The notes: generated by a model not told the origin, from the sequence alone. Shown: positions 41,606 to 49,256, counted from the stretch's first letter. The stretch: 64,000 nucleotides of DNA from Pseudomonas sp. 102515 (GCF_031085165.1 NZ_JAVHTY010000006.1:108085-172084), one strand, 5' to 3'. Made by a program: numbers and translations.

Positions 41606-42620
41606 TCAGCGGGTAGGGTCGACCACTTCACCTACGCACCGGTAGACGGTCTCGGTTACCCTTGTCGGTGTGGCCGAGGAGTTCGAGGCCCGGCCCGGAT
41701 CCTCTATCTCTGAAGCTGCTTTCGGTCGGATGTCCCTGAACTGGAACGGGTGGATAGCGGCGGTCAACATCTCATCGAGGCGTTCCAGCGCTGTCGCTGC
41801 GGCATCTATTCCTGCCTCGTCCAAGCGGATCCGGAGCATGCTCGACGTCAGCCGGCGAATGTCTGGCGTGGTGACCAGGTACGGCCCGACCGCTCGACGC
41901 TCCTTCCGCTGTTCCAGCAGCTTCTCGACGAGCACGCCCAGGGCTGTCGGTACCTCGCCGGCGAGAGGCCTGATCCGCAATTTCTTGGACGTCTGCCCTG
42001 GGCAACCAGCAGGAACCCGTCCTGGATGTCGGCGGCGCGAGGCACCCGCACGTGGCTGGGCGGCTGTGCCGTCAGGTAGGCCAGGTCCATGACATCGCGC
42101 TGCTCGATACAGGCGGGGGCGTAGACCGCCTTCCATACCTCGTCTCAGGCATAGGAATCTCGCGGCGTCCCCTTGTTCTCGCGCACGCCCTTGGCCAGGT
42201 TCTCCATGTTGGTGATCCCCACTCCTTGGCAATGTCGTGGACGTGTGAGAGCAGGGCGATATCGCGATTCGCCCGAGTCTTCGCCGTGCGCTTGTGCCGA
42301 TATTGGGCAATGACCGGTGGCGTCACCGCTTCGACCGGCGCCTTAAATGCCGCGCGAAGCTGCTTCAATGAAAGCAGGTTGTCCCGTTGTGTTCAGCTGC
42401 TTTCGACGGAACGATCTCCCGCTCGTACCGATCGAACACGTCTCCCAGGCGCTTCATGGACTTCGGCATCGTCGTCCGTTCGAGCCGCGCCGAGTCCGCT
42501 TTCGCCTCGTGGAGGCCGCCGCCTAGCGGAATCTCTTTCTATCGCCCTCCCGGCAGGGTCTGGGTGTAGTGGTAGACGACCCAGAGCCTTCCGGATTTCA
42601 GCTTCCTTGTACGCCTGATC
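41606..42620 (-). pseudogene. Decayed tyrosine-recombinase integrase
   Basis: Fragments of one phage-type integrase appear in order but in different minus-strand frames. The N-terminal arm region has EIPLGGGLHEAKADSARLER, followed by LGDVFDRYEREIVPSKAAEH, then a stop. After a frameshift comes VEAVTPPVIAQYRHKRTAKT and NRDIALLSHVHDIAKEWG. Then MDLAYLTAQPPSHV, DIQDGFLLVAQGR and, in another frame, the C-terminal TETVYRCVGEVVDPTR. Several frameshifts and stops rule out a functional product. Its end faces the tRNA-Ser gene 121 bases away, the usual integrase-attL arrangement. The exact N-terminus is uncertain. Confidence 0.85.
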
Positions 42621-43314
42621 ATCCTTCGCGGCAGATCCCTATTCCTGACTCCTCCGTGCGCATCTCAGCTCACTCTCGACAGGTCCAGCGCCCAGGCGTT
42701 GGGCGCAGCGTGGGTGGCATTCAATCTCGCACCGGCCAGCCTCAGCCGGGCATAACCCTCTCTACCAGGGGGCGGCGCCTCCATATCGAGAAATTACCGG
42801 AGAACGGCACCGGCGGCCAATACGGGTCGTATTCGGTGCGGCACGGCTTCGAGTGGCGAACGGTCGGCATGATCAACGGACCGGATCAGCTTGCCCGCAG
42901 CATCTACATGGGCGTCGTCCATCCCTCCATGGTTGGCCGCTCTATAGAGGGCTCGGTCCAATCCTCGCCGGCCAAGGCCAGGGAAACGAGATAATCGAGC
43001 AGGGCACCATCAGATACACCGACACCCGGTATATCACGACCACTATTCAGACCCGCCATCGGCCTTGTACCGACTCTGCTAGCTGCTCGACCGCAAATGC
43101 CTTTCGACTTTCACGTCCACGACAGGGGCGGTTTATCAGATGAAGTTCCACCGGACACAGCTCCCTCCGGTCAAGGACGAACCGAGGACACAAGCGTCAG
43201 CGTTTGATCTTCGATCACAGTCGATGGCTTGAGTGTGTTTGACCAGTCCTCAGCTACAGCGCGGCCATTATTGGCCCCATGCCTGGCGCGATAGGCCGGC
43301 AGATCTATAGGGCT
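42621..43314. other. Unassigned stretch of the island
   Basis: No convincing intact gene is seen. A plus-strand reading to 42994 contains ENGTGGQYGSYSVRHGFEWR, which looks protein-like, but its first half is Arg/Pro-rich shadow and no ribosome binding site precedes it. It may be the remnant of a lost accessory gene. Confidence 0.4.
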
Positions 43315-43434
43315 TTAGGCAGGCTGTCGGAAGATTCCGAGTACTAACGCAAGAATTGCTGCGGCGGTGGCGACTGTCGCTATCGCCAGCATAATGACCC
43401 GACGCGAAGCTCCCCATCTTGCTGGATCATTCAT
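43315..43434 (-). CDS. 39-residue single-pass membrane protein
   Basis: A 39-residue reading begins MNDPARWGASRR and has one long hydrophobic helix (about 13-34, IMLAIATVATAAAILALVLG), ending in FRQPA. GGAGGTACAA before the ATG is a near-perfect ribosome binding site, in a region otherwise poor in such signals. The positive N-terminus predicts N-in orientation. There is no homologue I can name; a small regulatory membrane protein or a toxin of type I style are both possible. It diverges from the 62-residue gene. Confidence 0.55.
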   Translation of the reverse strand: MNDPARWGASRRVIMLAIATVATAAAILALVLGIFRQPA

Positions 43435-43550
43435 TTGTACCTCCATGTGCGAGAGGACTTAGCTTGTCAAAGGAGCGTACGCCTCGATCAAGCGCAAGCG
43501 GATCGAAATTTCTGCGAGTTATTACCTTTGTTTTCTGACCATCGGTGATG

Positions 43551-43564
43551 GTGGCCACTGAACG
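43551..43564 (+). repeat. Leader repeat copy 1 (GTGGCCACTGAACG)
   Basis: The 14-base word recurs identically at 43825-43838. Here it lies 57 bases before the ATG of the 62-residue gene. Similarity continues downstream (TGC, GCG, CACTTCC in the same order). It includes the palindrome TGGCCA. Confidence 0.7.
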
Positions 43565-43620
43565 GTGCAGCGAATGGCACTTCCCATGTAGAGCACCTAT
43601 CGCAAACATGGGAGACGACG

Positions 43621-43809
43621 ATGTCAGATATTCGAAGACCTAGGATTGATGCAGGAGCAGCCCCTGAAGATCTGCCGCCTACGCTTGAAGAGACTCAAGC
43701 GAGGAACGCTCAGATCCGCTTGACCAAGATTGCAAAGCTCCGTCAACAGGCGCTTTCCGATCGTTCGAAGGCGGCCGACAAGAACGAAAAGGCGGATCCC
43801 CAACATTAG
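43621..43809 (+). CDS. 62-residue charged hypothetical protein
   Basis: The product is hydrophilic, with DLPPTLEETQARNAQIRLTK and a Lys/Ala/Asp-rich C-terminal helix (RSKAADKNEKADPQH). It is probably a helical or disordered cytoplasmic peptide. GGGAGACGACG is a plausible ribosome binding site. The gene is bracketed by the two copies of the 14-base leader repeat. There is no family I recognise. Confidence 0.5.
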   Translation: MSDIRRPRIDAGAAPEDLPPTLEETQARNAQIRLTKIAKLRQQALSDRSKAADKNEKADPQH

Positions 43810-43824
43810 GGACCGCCGGTAGTA

Positions 43825-43838
43825 GTGGCCACTGAACG
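43825..43838 (+). repeat. Leader repeat copy 2 (GTGGCCACTGAACG)
   Basis: This is the second exact copy of the 14-base word, 62 bases before the ATG of the 82-residue gene, nearly the same distance as copy 1 from its own gene. Confidence 0.7.
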
Positions 43839-43899
43839 TGCGCGTGTTTTCCACTTCCAAGCTTATGAGGTCATTCTCGGCCTCAATGTGAGGTGGTAA

Positions 43900-44148
43900 A
43901 TGATCACTACGTCCAGAGTCTTCCAACGCTTCAGTTCGCCGATTGCGCCGGCTATGATAGCGAGATCGCTATTCGGGATTGACGCGGCTATCGCGGGTTC
44001 TCGTTTCGCGCAGGCTACTGAGCCTGATGCGGTAGAACCCCTGGACCCCGATCAGGTCGACCCAGCAGATCAGCCTGATGCCGATTCGGATGCTCCGGAG
44101 GATCCGGTGACGGGCGATGTCGACGACCAAGAGCCAGCGCCCCGCTAG
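43900..44148 (+). CDS. 82-residue hypothetical protein with acidic Asp/Pro tail
   Basis: The N-terminal half (about 1-38) is moderately hydrophobic (PIAPAMIARSLFGIDAAIAG). The second half is an acidic low-complexity run (EPLDPDQVDPADQPDADSDA). GAGGTGGTAA directly precedes the ATG, and an intrinsic terminator follows the stop, so a complete transcription unit is visible. The composition resembles small disordered phage or island proteins. No function can be assigned. Confidence 0.55.
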   Translation: MITTSRVFQRFSSPIAPAMIARSLFGIDAAIAGSRFAQATEPDAVEPLDPDQVDPADQPDADSDAPEDPVTGDVDDQEPAPR

Positions 44149-44167
44149 CTTAGTTGCAAGCCAAACA

Positions 44168-44199
44168 AAGCCTGGCCACAGCGCCGGGCTTTTTCTTTT
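44168..44199 (+). terminator. Intrinsic terminator after the 82-residue gene
   Basis: AAGCCTGGC (44168-44176) pairs with GCCGGGCTT (44183-44191), with one G-T pair, and is followed by TTTTCTTTTC. Confidence 0.75.
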
Positions 44200-44780
44200 C
44201 TGGAGTCCACAAGTGGACCCATTTGACCTAGGCGATGGCAACCCGGTCGGGTGGTTCACTGCCGGCGGCGTGGGTTTGGCCTAGGGCCTTGCCTAGCTCT
44301 GCAAGCGCTTCTCCCGTACCAGTGCCGGTGTTGCCAATGACCGCGCCGAGAATGAGAAACTAGAGCGCCTAGGGGCTACCACTGCTCGAACCAGGCGGTG
44401 GTCTATCCTGCCTGGTCGAGAACGACGTCACTGCTGGAACCGGCATTAGCGCTGTGGCCCTGGACCTTGTGTTCGCCACGCTACAGGCGGCCGTACAGCG
44501 TCCGGTGGTGCTTGAGGCTACGCCGTTCAATACCAACTCCAAGGCCGTGGGAGCCGATGACCAGCCCGTCGTGATTACAACGCCAGCTGACTGTCCCGGG
44601 TGTCGGATGGGATCTTCATCAGGGGCTTGGCCGCAGCAGCCACCGGCACCCGCGATGCTGCTGGCCAGGACCAGATCGGGGATGGCGCCCCGGGACAACG
44701 TCCACCCGAACGACTTCGGCCACGATGCGGTCAAGGACGTGGTAAGCCCTACTTCCAGCTGCTGCCGGATAGGGCGGCGG
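44200..44780. other. Unassigned stretch of the island
   Basis: A plus-strand reading is open from 44454, but it lacks a ribosome binding site and shows no protein-like organisation until about 44781. No RNA gene or repeat was seen. Confidence 0.4.
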
Positions 44781-45170
44781 GTGGACGTACTTGAGCAGTA
44801 CCGGACAGCCGCGCTCGCGGTCGCTACCGTCGTGTTGCTCGCCCTGGGCGCGCTGGTGGGTGCCGACGTTATCCAATGGCTAACCGCCGATCATTACCAG
44901 CCCACCGCCAAGGACTTCCAGGACGAGGTGGACGCTGCGGTCAGCGTCTTGGCGTCCTCTCGTACCAGCGACACCCTGTAGGCCAGGTCGGCGAGCAGAG
45001 CCTGGCGCTGGCGGATCTTCGTCAGGCTGCCGATAAGCGTGCGAAGCGGGCAAAACTGGTCCAGCAGCAGGCCGTGAAGGTCGCTGGCGGAGCCTATCAG
45101 GCAGCCGAGCACCTGGCAGGAGCGCACCGGCGACGGCCGCAGCGGCAATCATCGACATGGAGTCGGGGCG
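44781..45170 (+). pseudogene. Possible frameshifted Rz-like spanin
   Basis: From a GTG at 44781 the frame gives VDVLEQYRTAALAVATVVLL, a single membrane helix near the N-terminus, then a charged periplasmic-type stretch ending at a TGA near 44981. The continuation in another frame reads SLALADLRQAADKRAKRAK and QQQAVKVAGGAYQAAEHLAG, an Ala/Gln/Lys coiled coil. This topology, followed by a short Cys-containing ORF, resembles the Rz/Rz1 lysis pair of phages. Assignment rests on topology only. A further shift is needed to reach the next ORF. Confidence 0.35.
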
Positions 45171-45305
45171 ATGAAGTGGACTATCGCGGGAATGGTGGTC
45201 GCACTGGCGGATTGTGCTGGCCAGTCCGGTGCCGAGCCTAGAGGCGGCGGTTCGCGCCCTGCTTGCGGAGCGCCAGCAAGCGAAGTGCTACATCAGGGAT
45301 ATTGA
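45171..45305 (+). CDS. 44-residue candidate small lipoprotein (Rz1-like?)
   Basis: The reading begins MKWTIAGMVVALADCAGQSG, a short hydrophobic leader with a Cys at position 15, then a Gly/Pro-rich tail. GGAGTCGGGGCG precedes the ATG. The lipobox LADC is not canonical (Asp before Cys), which weakens the call. It follows the spanin-like remnant as an outer spanin would. Confidence 0.3.
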   Translation: MKWTIAGMVVALADCAGQSGAEPRGGGSRPACGAPASEVLHQGY

Positions 45306-45335
45306 AAGCGAAAATTAAAGGCTGCCAACCTAATT

Positions 45336-45530
45336 TCAGTGGATGACCTTAAGTCTATTCAGATCCAACTTAAGCATGCGGACTTGCTCAAGCTCTTCTG
45401 CGTAACGCTGAAATAGAATTTCTAGGGCAGCTCTATCGGCTGATGGTTTCAGTTCTTTGATGCTGGTTTTCTGCCTGATGAGCTGCTTGATTCCGGTTGT
45501 GCCAACGTACAGTTTCCTTGCACCGCTCAT
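45336..45530 (-). CDS. 64-residue hypothetical protein
   Basis: A plausible amphipathic helix fills the C-terminal half (RAALEILFQRYAEELEQVRM). The start MSGARKLYVG is preceded by TGGAATTGAAAA, a weak ribosome binding site. Base composition here is visibly more AT-rich than in the flanking chromosome, in line with foreign origin. No family is recognised. Confidence 0.35.
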   Translation of the reverse strand: MSGARKLYVGTTGIKQLIRQKTSIKELKPSADRAALEILFQRYAEELEQVRMLKLDLNRLKVIH

Positions 45531-45749
45531 TTTTCAATTCCATTCGTAGTTGACGACACATGGTGGCGTTATAAGGATCCTCTTGCGTGCCAATAGCAAG
45601 GTGCTTTACCTCGAGTATTGTGTCTTGGCTCGCAAAGTCTCCCGAATTAGTTCTTCGCCGTGTTGAATTCGCGCAAGCGAAACGGTAACGAAGCGGTCCC
45701 GACCATTTAAGCGGTGCGCATCGCGTTTGTGGTCGGAAGTGCCGTCTCG

Positions 45750-45983
45750 CTAGGTCTTCTGAGGTCTCGTGTCGGATTCCAACAGAAAGCGAAACGCCCT
45801 CAGAACGGTCTCTTGTCTTTCTTGAATTTCGACAATGCACAGCCCCAACATATCGCGAAGCGCTTCGGTGTCGGCCGTTCCATGACATTCGTAAATTTGA
45901 CGGAGCAGGTGATTAATGGCGTCTTGTTCGGCCGAGTATCGCTCGAGAAGCTCTATTCCGTGCTTTCTATCCAGCTGTTTCAT
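45750..45983 (-). CDS. 77-residue hypothetical helical protein
   Basis: MKQLDRKHGIELLERYSAEQ continues into an all-helical, charged protein ending FLLESDTRPQKT. AGGAGAGCGAA before the ATG is a good ribosome binding site. It is AT-rich relative to core genes. It diverges from the 85-residue ORF across a 159-base region with two AT-rich dyads. It could be a small regulator or partner protein, but no DNA-binding motif is evident. Confidence 0.5.
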   Translation of the reverse strand: MKQLDRKHGIELLERYSAEQDAINHLLRQIYECHGTADTEALRDMLGLCIVEIQERQETVLRAFRFLLESDTRPQKT

Positions 45984-46028
45984 TTCGCTCTCCTATAGTG
46001 AAAAGCGCTGTTGATGGCCGCTCGTGAG

Positions 46029-46039
46029 AGATAGTATCT
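46029..46039. promoter_or_regulatory. 11-bp AT-rich dyad (AGATAGTATCT)
   Basis: This perfect palindrome is centred on G46034 in the divergent region between the 77- and 85-residue ORFs. It is a candidate operator half of a pair with 46076-46089. Confidence 0.3.
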
Positions 46040-46075
46040 ATGGCCCTGTGAGGTTTTCGCTCATCTGATGAACGG

Positions 46076-46089
46076 TAGACAATAGTCTA
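46076..46089. promoter_or_regulatory. 14-bp AT-rich dyad (TAGAC-AATA-GTCTA)
   Basis: This 5-bp-arm inverted repeat lies 37 bases beyond the first dyad, in the same intergenic region. Confidence 0.3.
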
Positions 46090-46142
46090 TCTAACCAACT
46101 GTCTCCTTATTATAGCTTTCGAGTAGCTGAGCGAAAATAGAA

Positions 46143-46400
46143 ATGGACGATCTACGACGAGCGCTGTCTGCGTTAGATCCACCAATAAAGCATTTTGTCG
46201 AGTATAGAAGTAGCGGTATGCTTTTGACTCTATTAGATGTTGAAATCCCCGCCAAGGTCTTCCGGTTCATCACACCTCGAACCATGCGAAGCGCAGAGGC
46301 AATGAATCTGACAATACTTTATGCTATCAATGAGTTGCGGGTGAAAGGTTCACATCTTCCGCTGGATGCAGATACAGTTATTGTTAAATTTAAGGCTTGA
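46143..46400 (+). CDS. 85-residue hypothetical protein
   Basis: MDDLRRALSALDPPIKHFVE is followed by GMLLTLLDVEIPAKVFRFIT and a C-terminal NLTILYAINELRVKGSH. The mixed alpha/beta composition is protein-like, and codons are AT-rich compared with the core genome. No clear ribosome binding site precedes the ATG, so the start may differ. The sequence belongs to no family I recognise. Confidence 0.4.
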   Translation: MDDLRRALSALDPPIKHFVEYRSSGMLLTLLDVEIPAKVFRFITPRTMRSAEAMNLTILYAINELRVKGSHLPLDADTVIVKFKA

Positions 46401-46597
46401 GATGTACTAAGGCTTGTCTGATGTTGAAATGAGCAGCGAGCTGATTCTCTTTTTGCATTTAGATTTTCATGTCTCTTCTCCGCGTCTTTGATCCTTGCAG
46501 ATCACAATTCATGGTTGCGCTGTTACTATCCGTGCTTACGGATCTCAATGGCGCAGGTGTCGCGCCGCGAAGGCGAAGAGATGAGTTTTCGAGTCGA

Positions 46598-46677
46598 CGA
46601 AGCGCCTGAGCAGGCAGTAGATCGTTTCCGTACGACCCGCAAGGGTTCCATAGTTCGAATCCCTGCGCTGCCCCGCC
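46598..46677 (+). pseudogene. Degenerate tRNA-Ser 3' half, probable right attachment site
   Basis: Bases 46634-46672 match tRNA-Ser 41443-41481 at 34 of 39 positions without gaps, including CGCAAGGGT and AGTTCGAATC. The T-stem no longer pairs fully and CCA is lost. Looser similarity extends upstream to about 46598 (GGCAG...CCG.CGAC). This fits an attR or a decayed second tRNA-Ser copy left by island insertion. Confidence 0.65.
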
Positions 46678-46740
46678 CTAATGAGGCTTTTTGCTGCCTG
46701 CGAGGGTGGATTTCAAGGGCTGACGTGCCGGTAGGAAAAG

Positions 46741-46769
46741 AGGTGTTCCGAAACTGTTTCGGAACACCT
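46741..46769. repeat. 29-bp perfect palindrome
   Basis: AGGTGTTCCGAAAC (46741-46754) and GTTTCGGAACACCT (46756-46769) are perfect inverted repeats around T46755. There is no T-tract on either side, which argues against an ordinary terminator. It lies 64 bases beyond the tRNA-Ser remnant. A regulator operator, a recombination site or an excision scar are possible. Confidence 0.75.
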
Positions 46770-48093
46770 TCGAAATCCGGCCATCAATGGCGAGACACGC
46801 CATCGAGCCTGATGACAGCGGCATGGCGGTGAAGAGCAGAATGCAGCCGGGTGCTGGGGGGAACGGCACTCGAAGGTGCTCGACTCGCAGGGGACGAGAA
46901 GTCAGAGCGGTTGGAATCGGAGCGTGCAAGGCGTCGATAACTGATCTGGCAACCTGCTCGAGCTGTCAAGCGTCAGTCGTGCGCATTTATCCGCAGGCCA
47001 CCATGAAGACGGTCGCCAGCCCGATGCACATGGCACCCAAGGCAAGCGCTAGTAATCCCCGATCGCCGGAGAGCGGTCTCGGACGAGCGAGTGCAGATTT
47101 CAGCGGGACGCTACTTATCCGGGAGTGGGGCATGGACTCGAAGAGCGTCACTGTCCTTGTTAACTGATAGCGCAACTGAAATATCCTTTTCAGTTTCGGT
47201 GCCGGGCTGCGGAGCCCAGCTATTGGCCGCGATTGTGGCTTCAGCGAAGCTCAACAGCAAGACAATTGCTGAGACGCAGGTTCCTATGGCAATCGCATTG
47301 ATCACCTTCTGTTCTTTCACAGGCGCATTCATGTTGATTGTCTAGCACGGGTCGACGTCGAATGAGGAGGTCTGACAACCGAAAGCGACAGAAGTGCGGG
47401 TAGTGGTTGGGTGCGGACTGCCAGCTGTTGTCCCAGCCCGCGCCAAGGCGTCGACAGTCAGCTGGATGCCATAGTCCGCAACCTGAGCTTCGCGATTCGG
47501 TCAGACAGGAAGTGTGACTGGCACGCTGCGAGAGCACGCTCGAAATCGCGGTTTCACTTCCTCCTGGGCTTTCAACTCCGGTCGCTTCTGGATTCGGTGT
47601 GGCAGGCGAGACCTATGCCTGTCCGATGAAGCTACCAAGACCTTCACTGATATGTGCACCACTCGCGAGATTGCTCGCCAGATGATCTGGTTCAGCGCCT
47701 TGGGCCGTTGGCACTCGACGCCGGACAGGGGATTCGGCTCGCAGAGGGGGCTTCTGTTGGAGTAATGGTTGCAGCCCAGGAGCGATACGGTCATTCCCAC
47801 TAACGTCATATCTGTCGCGGGTCGCCACGATTCTGAAGCGCCGGAGGCTGGCGGTCATTTTCGAGCTCTTTGCCCGCAAGGACTGCTGGACTGCAGGTAA
47901 GGCGGGGTCAGTTGAGTGCCGATCTCGCTCGAGCGCCCGTCTGGCTACTTTGTATTCCGGTCTTCGTGCCCCGACGCGTCTTCGCCGCTGAATCACTGCA
48001 GTTTGGCTGAAGCACCTCAAGCTCCTTGGCGTTCGTATCGATGGCCATGCGCTACGGTCCGCTGTGGATCCTGCTCCAGCATCTGGGGACATC
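46770..48093. other. Accessory stretch without convincing intact genes
   Basis: Several short readings exist on both strands but lack ribosome binding sites. Apart from the 73-residue ORF at 47111-47332, a minus-strand reading to 47501 starts near a lipobox-like SLLGCNHYSN, but the rest is not protein-like. No tRNA, array or hairpin other than the terminator at 48094 was seen. Confidence 0.4.
47111..47332 (-). CDS. 73-residue candidate single-pass membrane protein
   Basis: MNAPVKEQKVINAIAIGTCV leads into a hydrophobic helix (about 12-34), then a hydrophilic tail. No clear ribosome binding site is present. Just downstream on the same strand another frame reads GDRGLLALALGAMCIGLATV, a second helix, so the two may be pieces of one broken gene. 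Confidence 0.3.
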   Translation of the reverse strand: MNAPVKEQKVINAIAIGTCVSAIVLLLSFAEATIAANSWAPQPGTETEKDISVALSVNKDSDALRVHAPLPDK

Positions 48094-48119
48094 AAAAAGC
48101 CCGCGCGAAGCGGGCTTTT
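48094..48119 (-). terminator. Intrinsic terminator after the YajG-like gene
   Basis: AAAAGCCCGC and GCGGGCTTTT form the stem around GCGAA. On the minus strand it ends in TTTTT, 24 bases past the lipoprotein stop. It marks the return to core sequence. Confidence 0.9.
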
Positions 48120-48142
48120 CCATAGCAAAGTGCAGCGTTCAG

Positions 48143-48724
48143 TCAGGGCGTATTGCCCTTGGCCAAGGCGGTAGCGATGGCCGGTGCGTCGATGGCATTG
48201 GTCAGGACCTGGGCGCCCGATAGGATGACGTTGTTGGTCGGGCCGCTGCCTTTGATCTCGTCGCTGGCGAGGACCTTGCCCTGGTCGTCGAGGACCTGGG
48301 TGACGACGTCATAGTCGAAGCGGACGCGCATGTAGGCGTCGGATTTCCATTCCCGCAGTTTGAGCACCAGCAGCTTCTGGCCCTGGGGCGCGCGGTCGCT
48401 GGCCTGGCTGGGCATGGCGGTGATGGCAGCGCGGGCCAGGGCCTTTTGCACGGCGTCCTGCAGATCGGCGGAAAGGGGGCTGCCGCTGTAGGTGCGGACG
48501 CTCCAGGGGTTGTAGTAGAGGCCGCGGATATTGCCGACGTAGGTGGCGTCCTTGTTCTGGGCGACTACATAGGGGCGCTCATCGAGTACCGCGACGGCGA
48601 CCGGCTTGTCAGCCTTGACGCTCAGTTGCGGGGCGGTCTGGCGGTAATCGATCTTCTGGCCGATGGCGCAACCGACCAGTTGTAGCGCAGCGAAGGTGAT
48701 GAACAAGAGATGAGACGGCTTCAT
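48143..48724 (-). CDS. YajG-family lipoprotein
   Basis: The product is 193 residues. The signal peptide ends in the lipobox LVGC (Cys19). The mature part has the YajG pattern: VAVAVLDERPYVVAQNKDAT, NPWSVRTYSGSPLSADLQDA and VLKLREWKSDAYMRVRFDYD. YajG proteins are outer-membrane lipoproteins of uncertain role. AGGAGTTTCGC precedes the ATG. It stands alone, ended by a strong terminator. Confidence 0.85.
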   Translation of the reverse strand: MKPSHLLFITFAALQLVGCAIGQKIDYRQTAPQLSVKADKPVAVAVLDERPYVVAQNKDATYVGNIRGLYYNPWSVRTYSGSPLSADLQDAVQKALARAAITAMPSQASDRAPQGQKLLVLKLREWKSDAYMRVRFDYDVVTQVLDDQGKVLASDEIKGSGPTNNVILSGAQVLTNAIDAPAIATALAKGNTP

Positions 48725-48992
48725 GCGAAACTCCTTTTTCGAGAGGTGCGCAGTCTAAGCCATCAGGCCCGTCATGCCAAAATAACGTGACGTCAATCAC
48801 AGGATGCTCAGCAACGGCCGCGAGCGAGCCATTGAGCTCCGCATCCGTTGAGCAGGCAGGCCAGGACATTGCTTGCTGGAGGCAGTCCCTGCCCTTTGGT
48901 AGCGGGGACTCAGCCGACATGGCGGTGGCTGAAGGAAGGGGGCAGCGCTCGAGAACGGGATCCGCCCCGGGCTTTGCCCCGACACTCAAGGG

Positions 48993-49256
48993 TTAAAGCG
49001 TCTTCTTGTAGTCCTTGTCCATCTTCTTGTCTTCGCGGGGGCGTTCCTTGTCCAGGTGGGTATCGGTGCGGTCGGCTTCGTTGGCGGCATGGGCCGCACC
49101 CTGGTCGACTTCCTTTCGGTCGTGGCGGGTGTCCTTGCTCACGTCACGGCCGTCCTGGCGGATGCTCTTTTCCACTGGGCTTTCGGCCAGCGCGACGCCC
49201 GTGCCGAGGACGCCCAGCAAGACAACCATGGTTGCTGCGGTAAGGCGTGATTTCAT
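48993..49256 (-). CDS. Small exported, highly charged protein
   Basis: The product is 87 residues. A signal peptide (1-25, ending ALA) is followed by a mature chain of about 62 residues rich in Asp, Lys, Arg and His (SIRQDGRDVSKDTRHDRKEV, then DRTDTHLDKERPREDKKMDK). It is probably disordered in the periplasm. AGGAGCGCTTCTCG precedes the ATG. It lies just downstream of folE2, on the same strand, and its composition would suit metal or stress binding; this is a guess. Confidence 0.7.
   Translation of the reverse strand: MKSRLTAATMVVLLGVLGTGVALAESPVEKSIRQDGRDVSKDTRHDRKEVDQGAAHAANEADRTDTHLDKERPREDKKMDKDYKKTL

Noticed and set aside
46488..46832. 114-residue reading across the tRNA-Ser remnant
   Set aside because: It runs through the degenerate tRNA sequence and the 29-bp palindrome, so it is a chance frame.
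47501..47809. Possible lipoprotein with SLLGC lipobox on the minus strand
   Set aside because: The start lacks a ribosome binding site and the region after the Cys is Arg/His-rich and not protein-like; not strong enough to list as a gene.
41486..48142. CRISPR array, retron, diversity-generating element or toxin-antitoxin pair in the island
   Set aside because: I looked for regularly spaced repeats, reverse-transcriptase motifs, Cas motifs and known toxin or antitoxin folds and found none; only a two-copy leader word and single palindromes are present.
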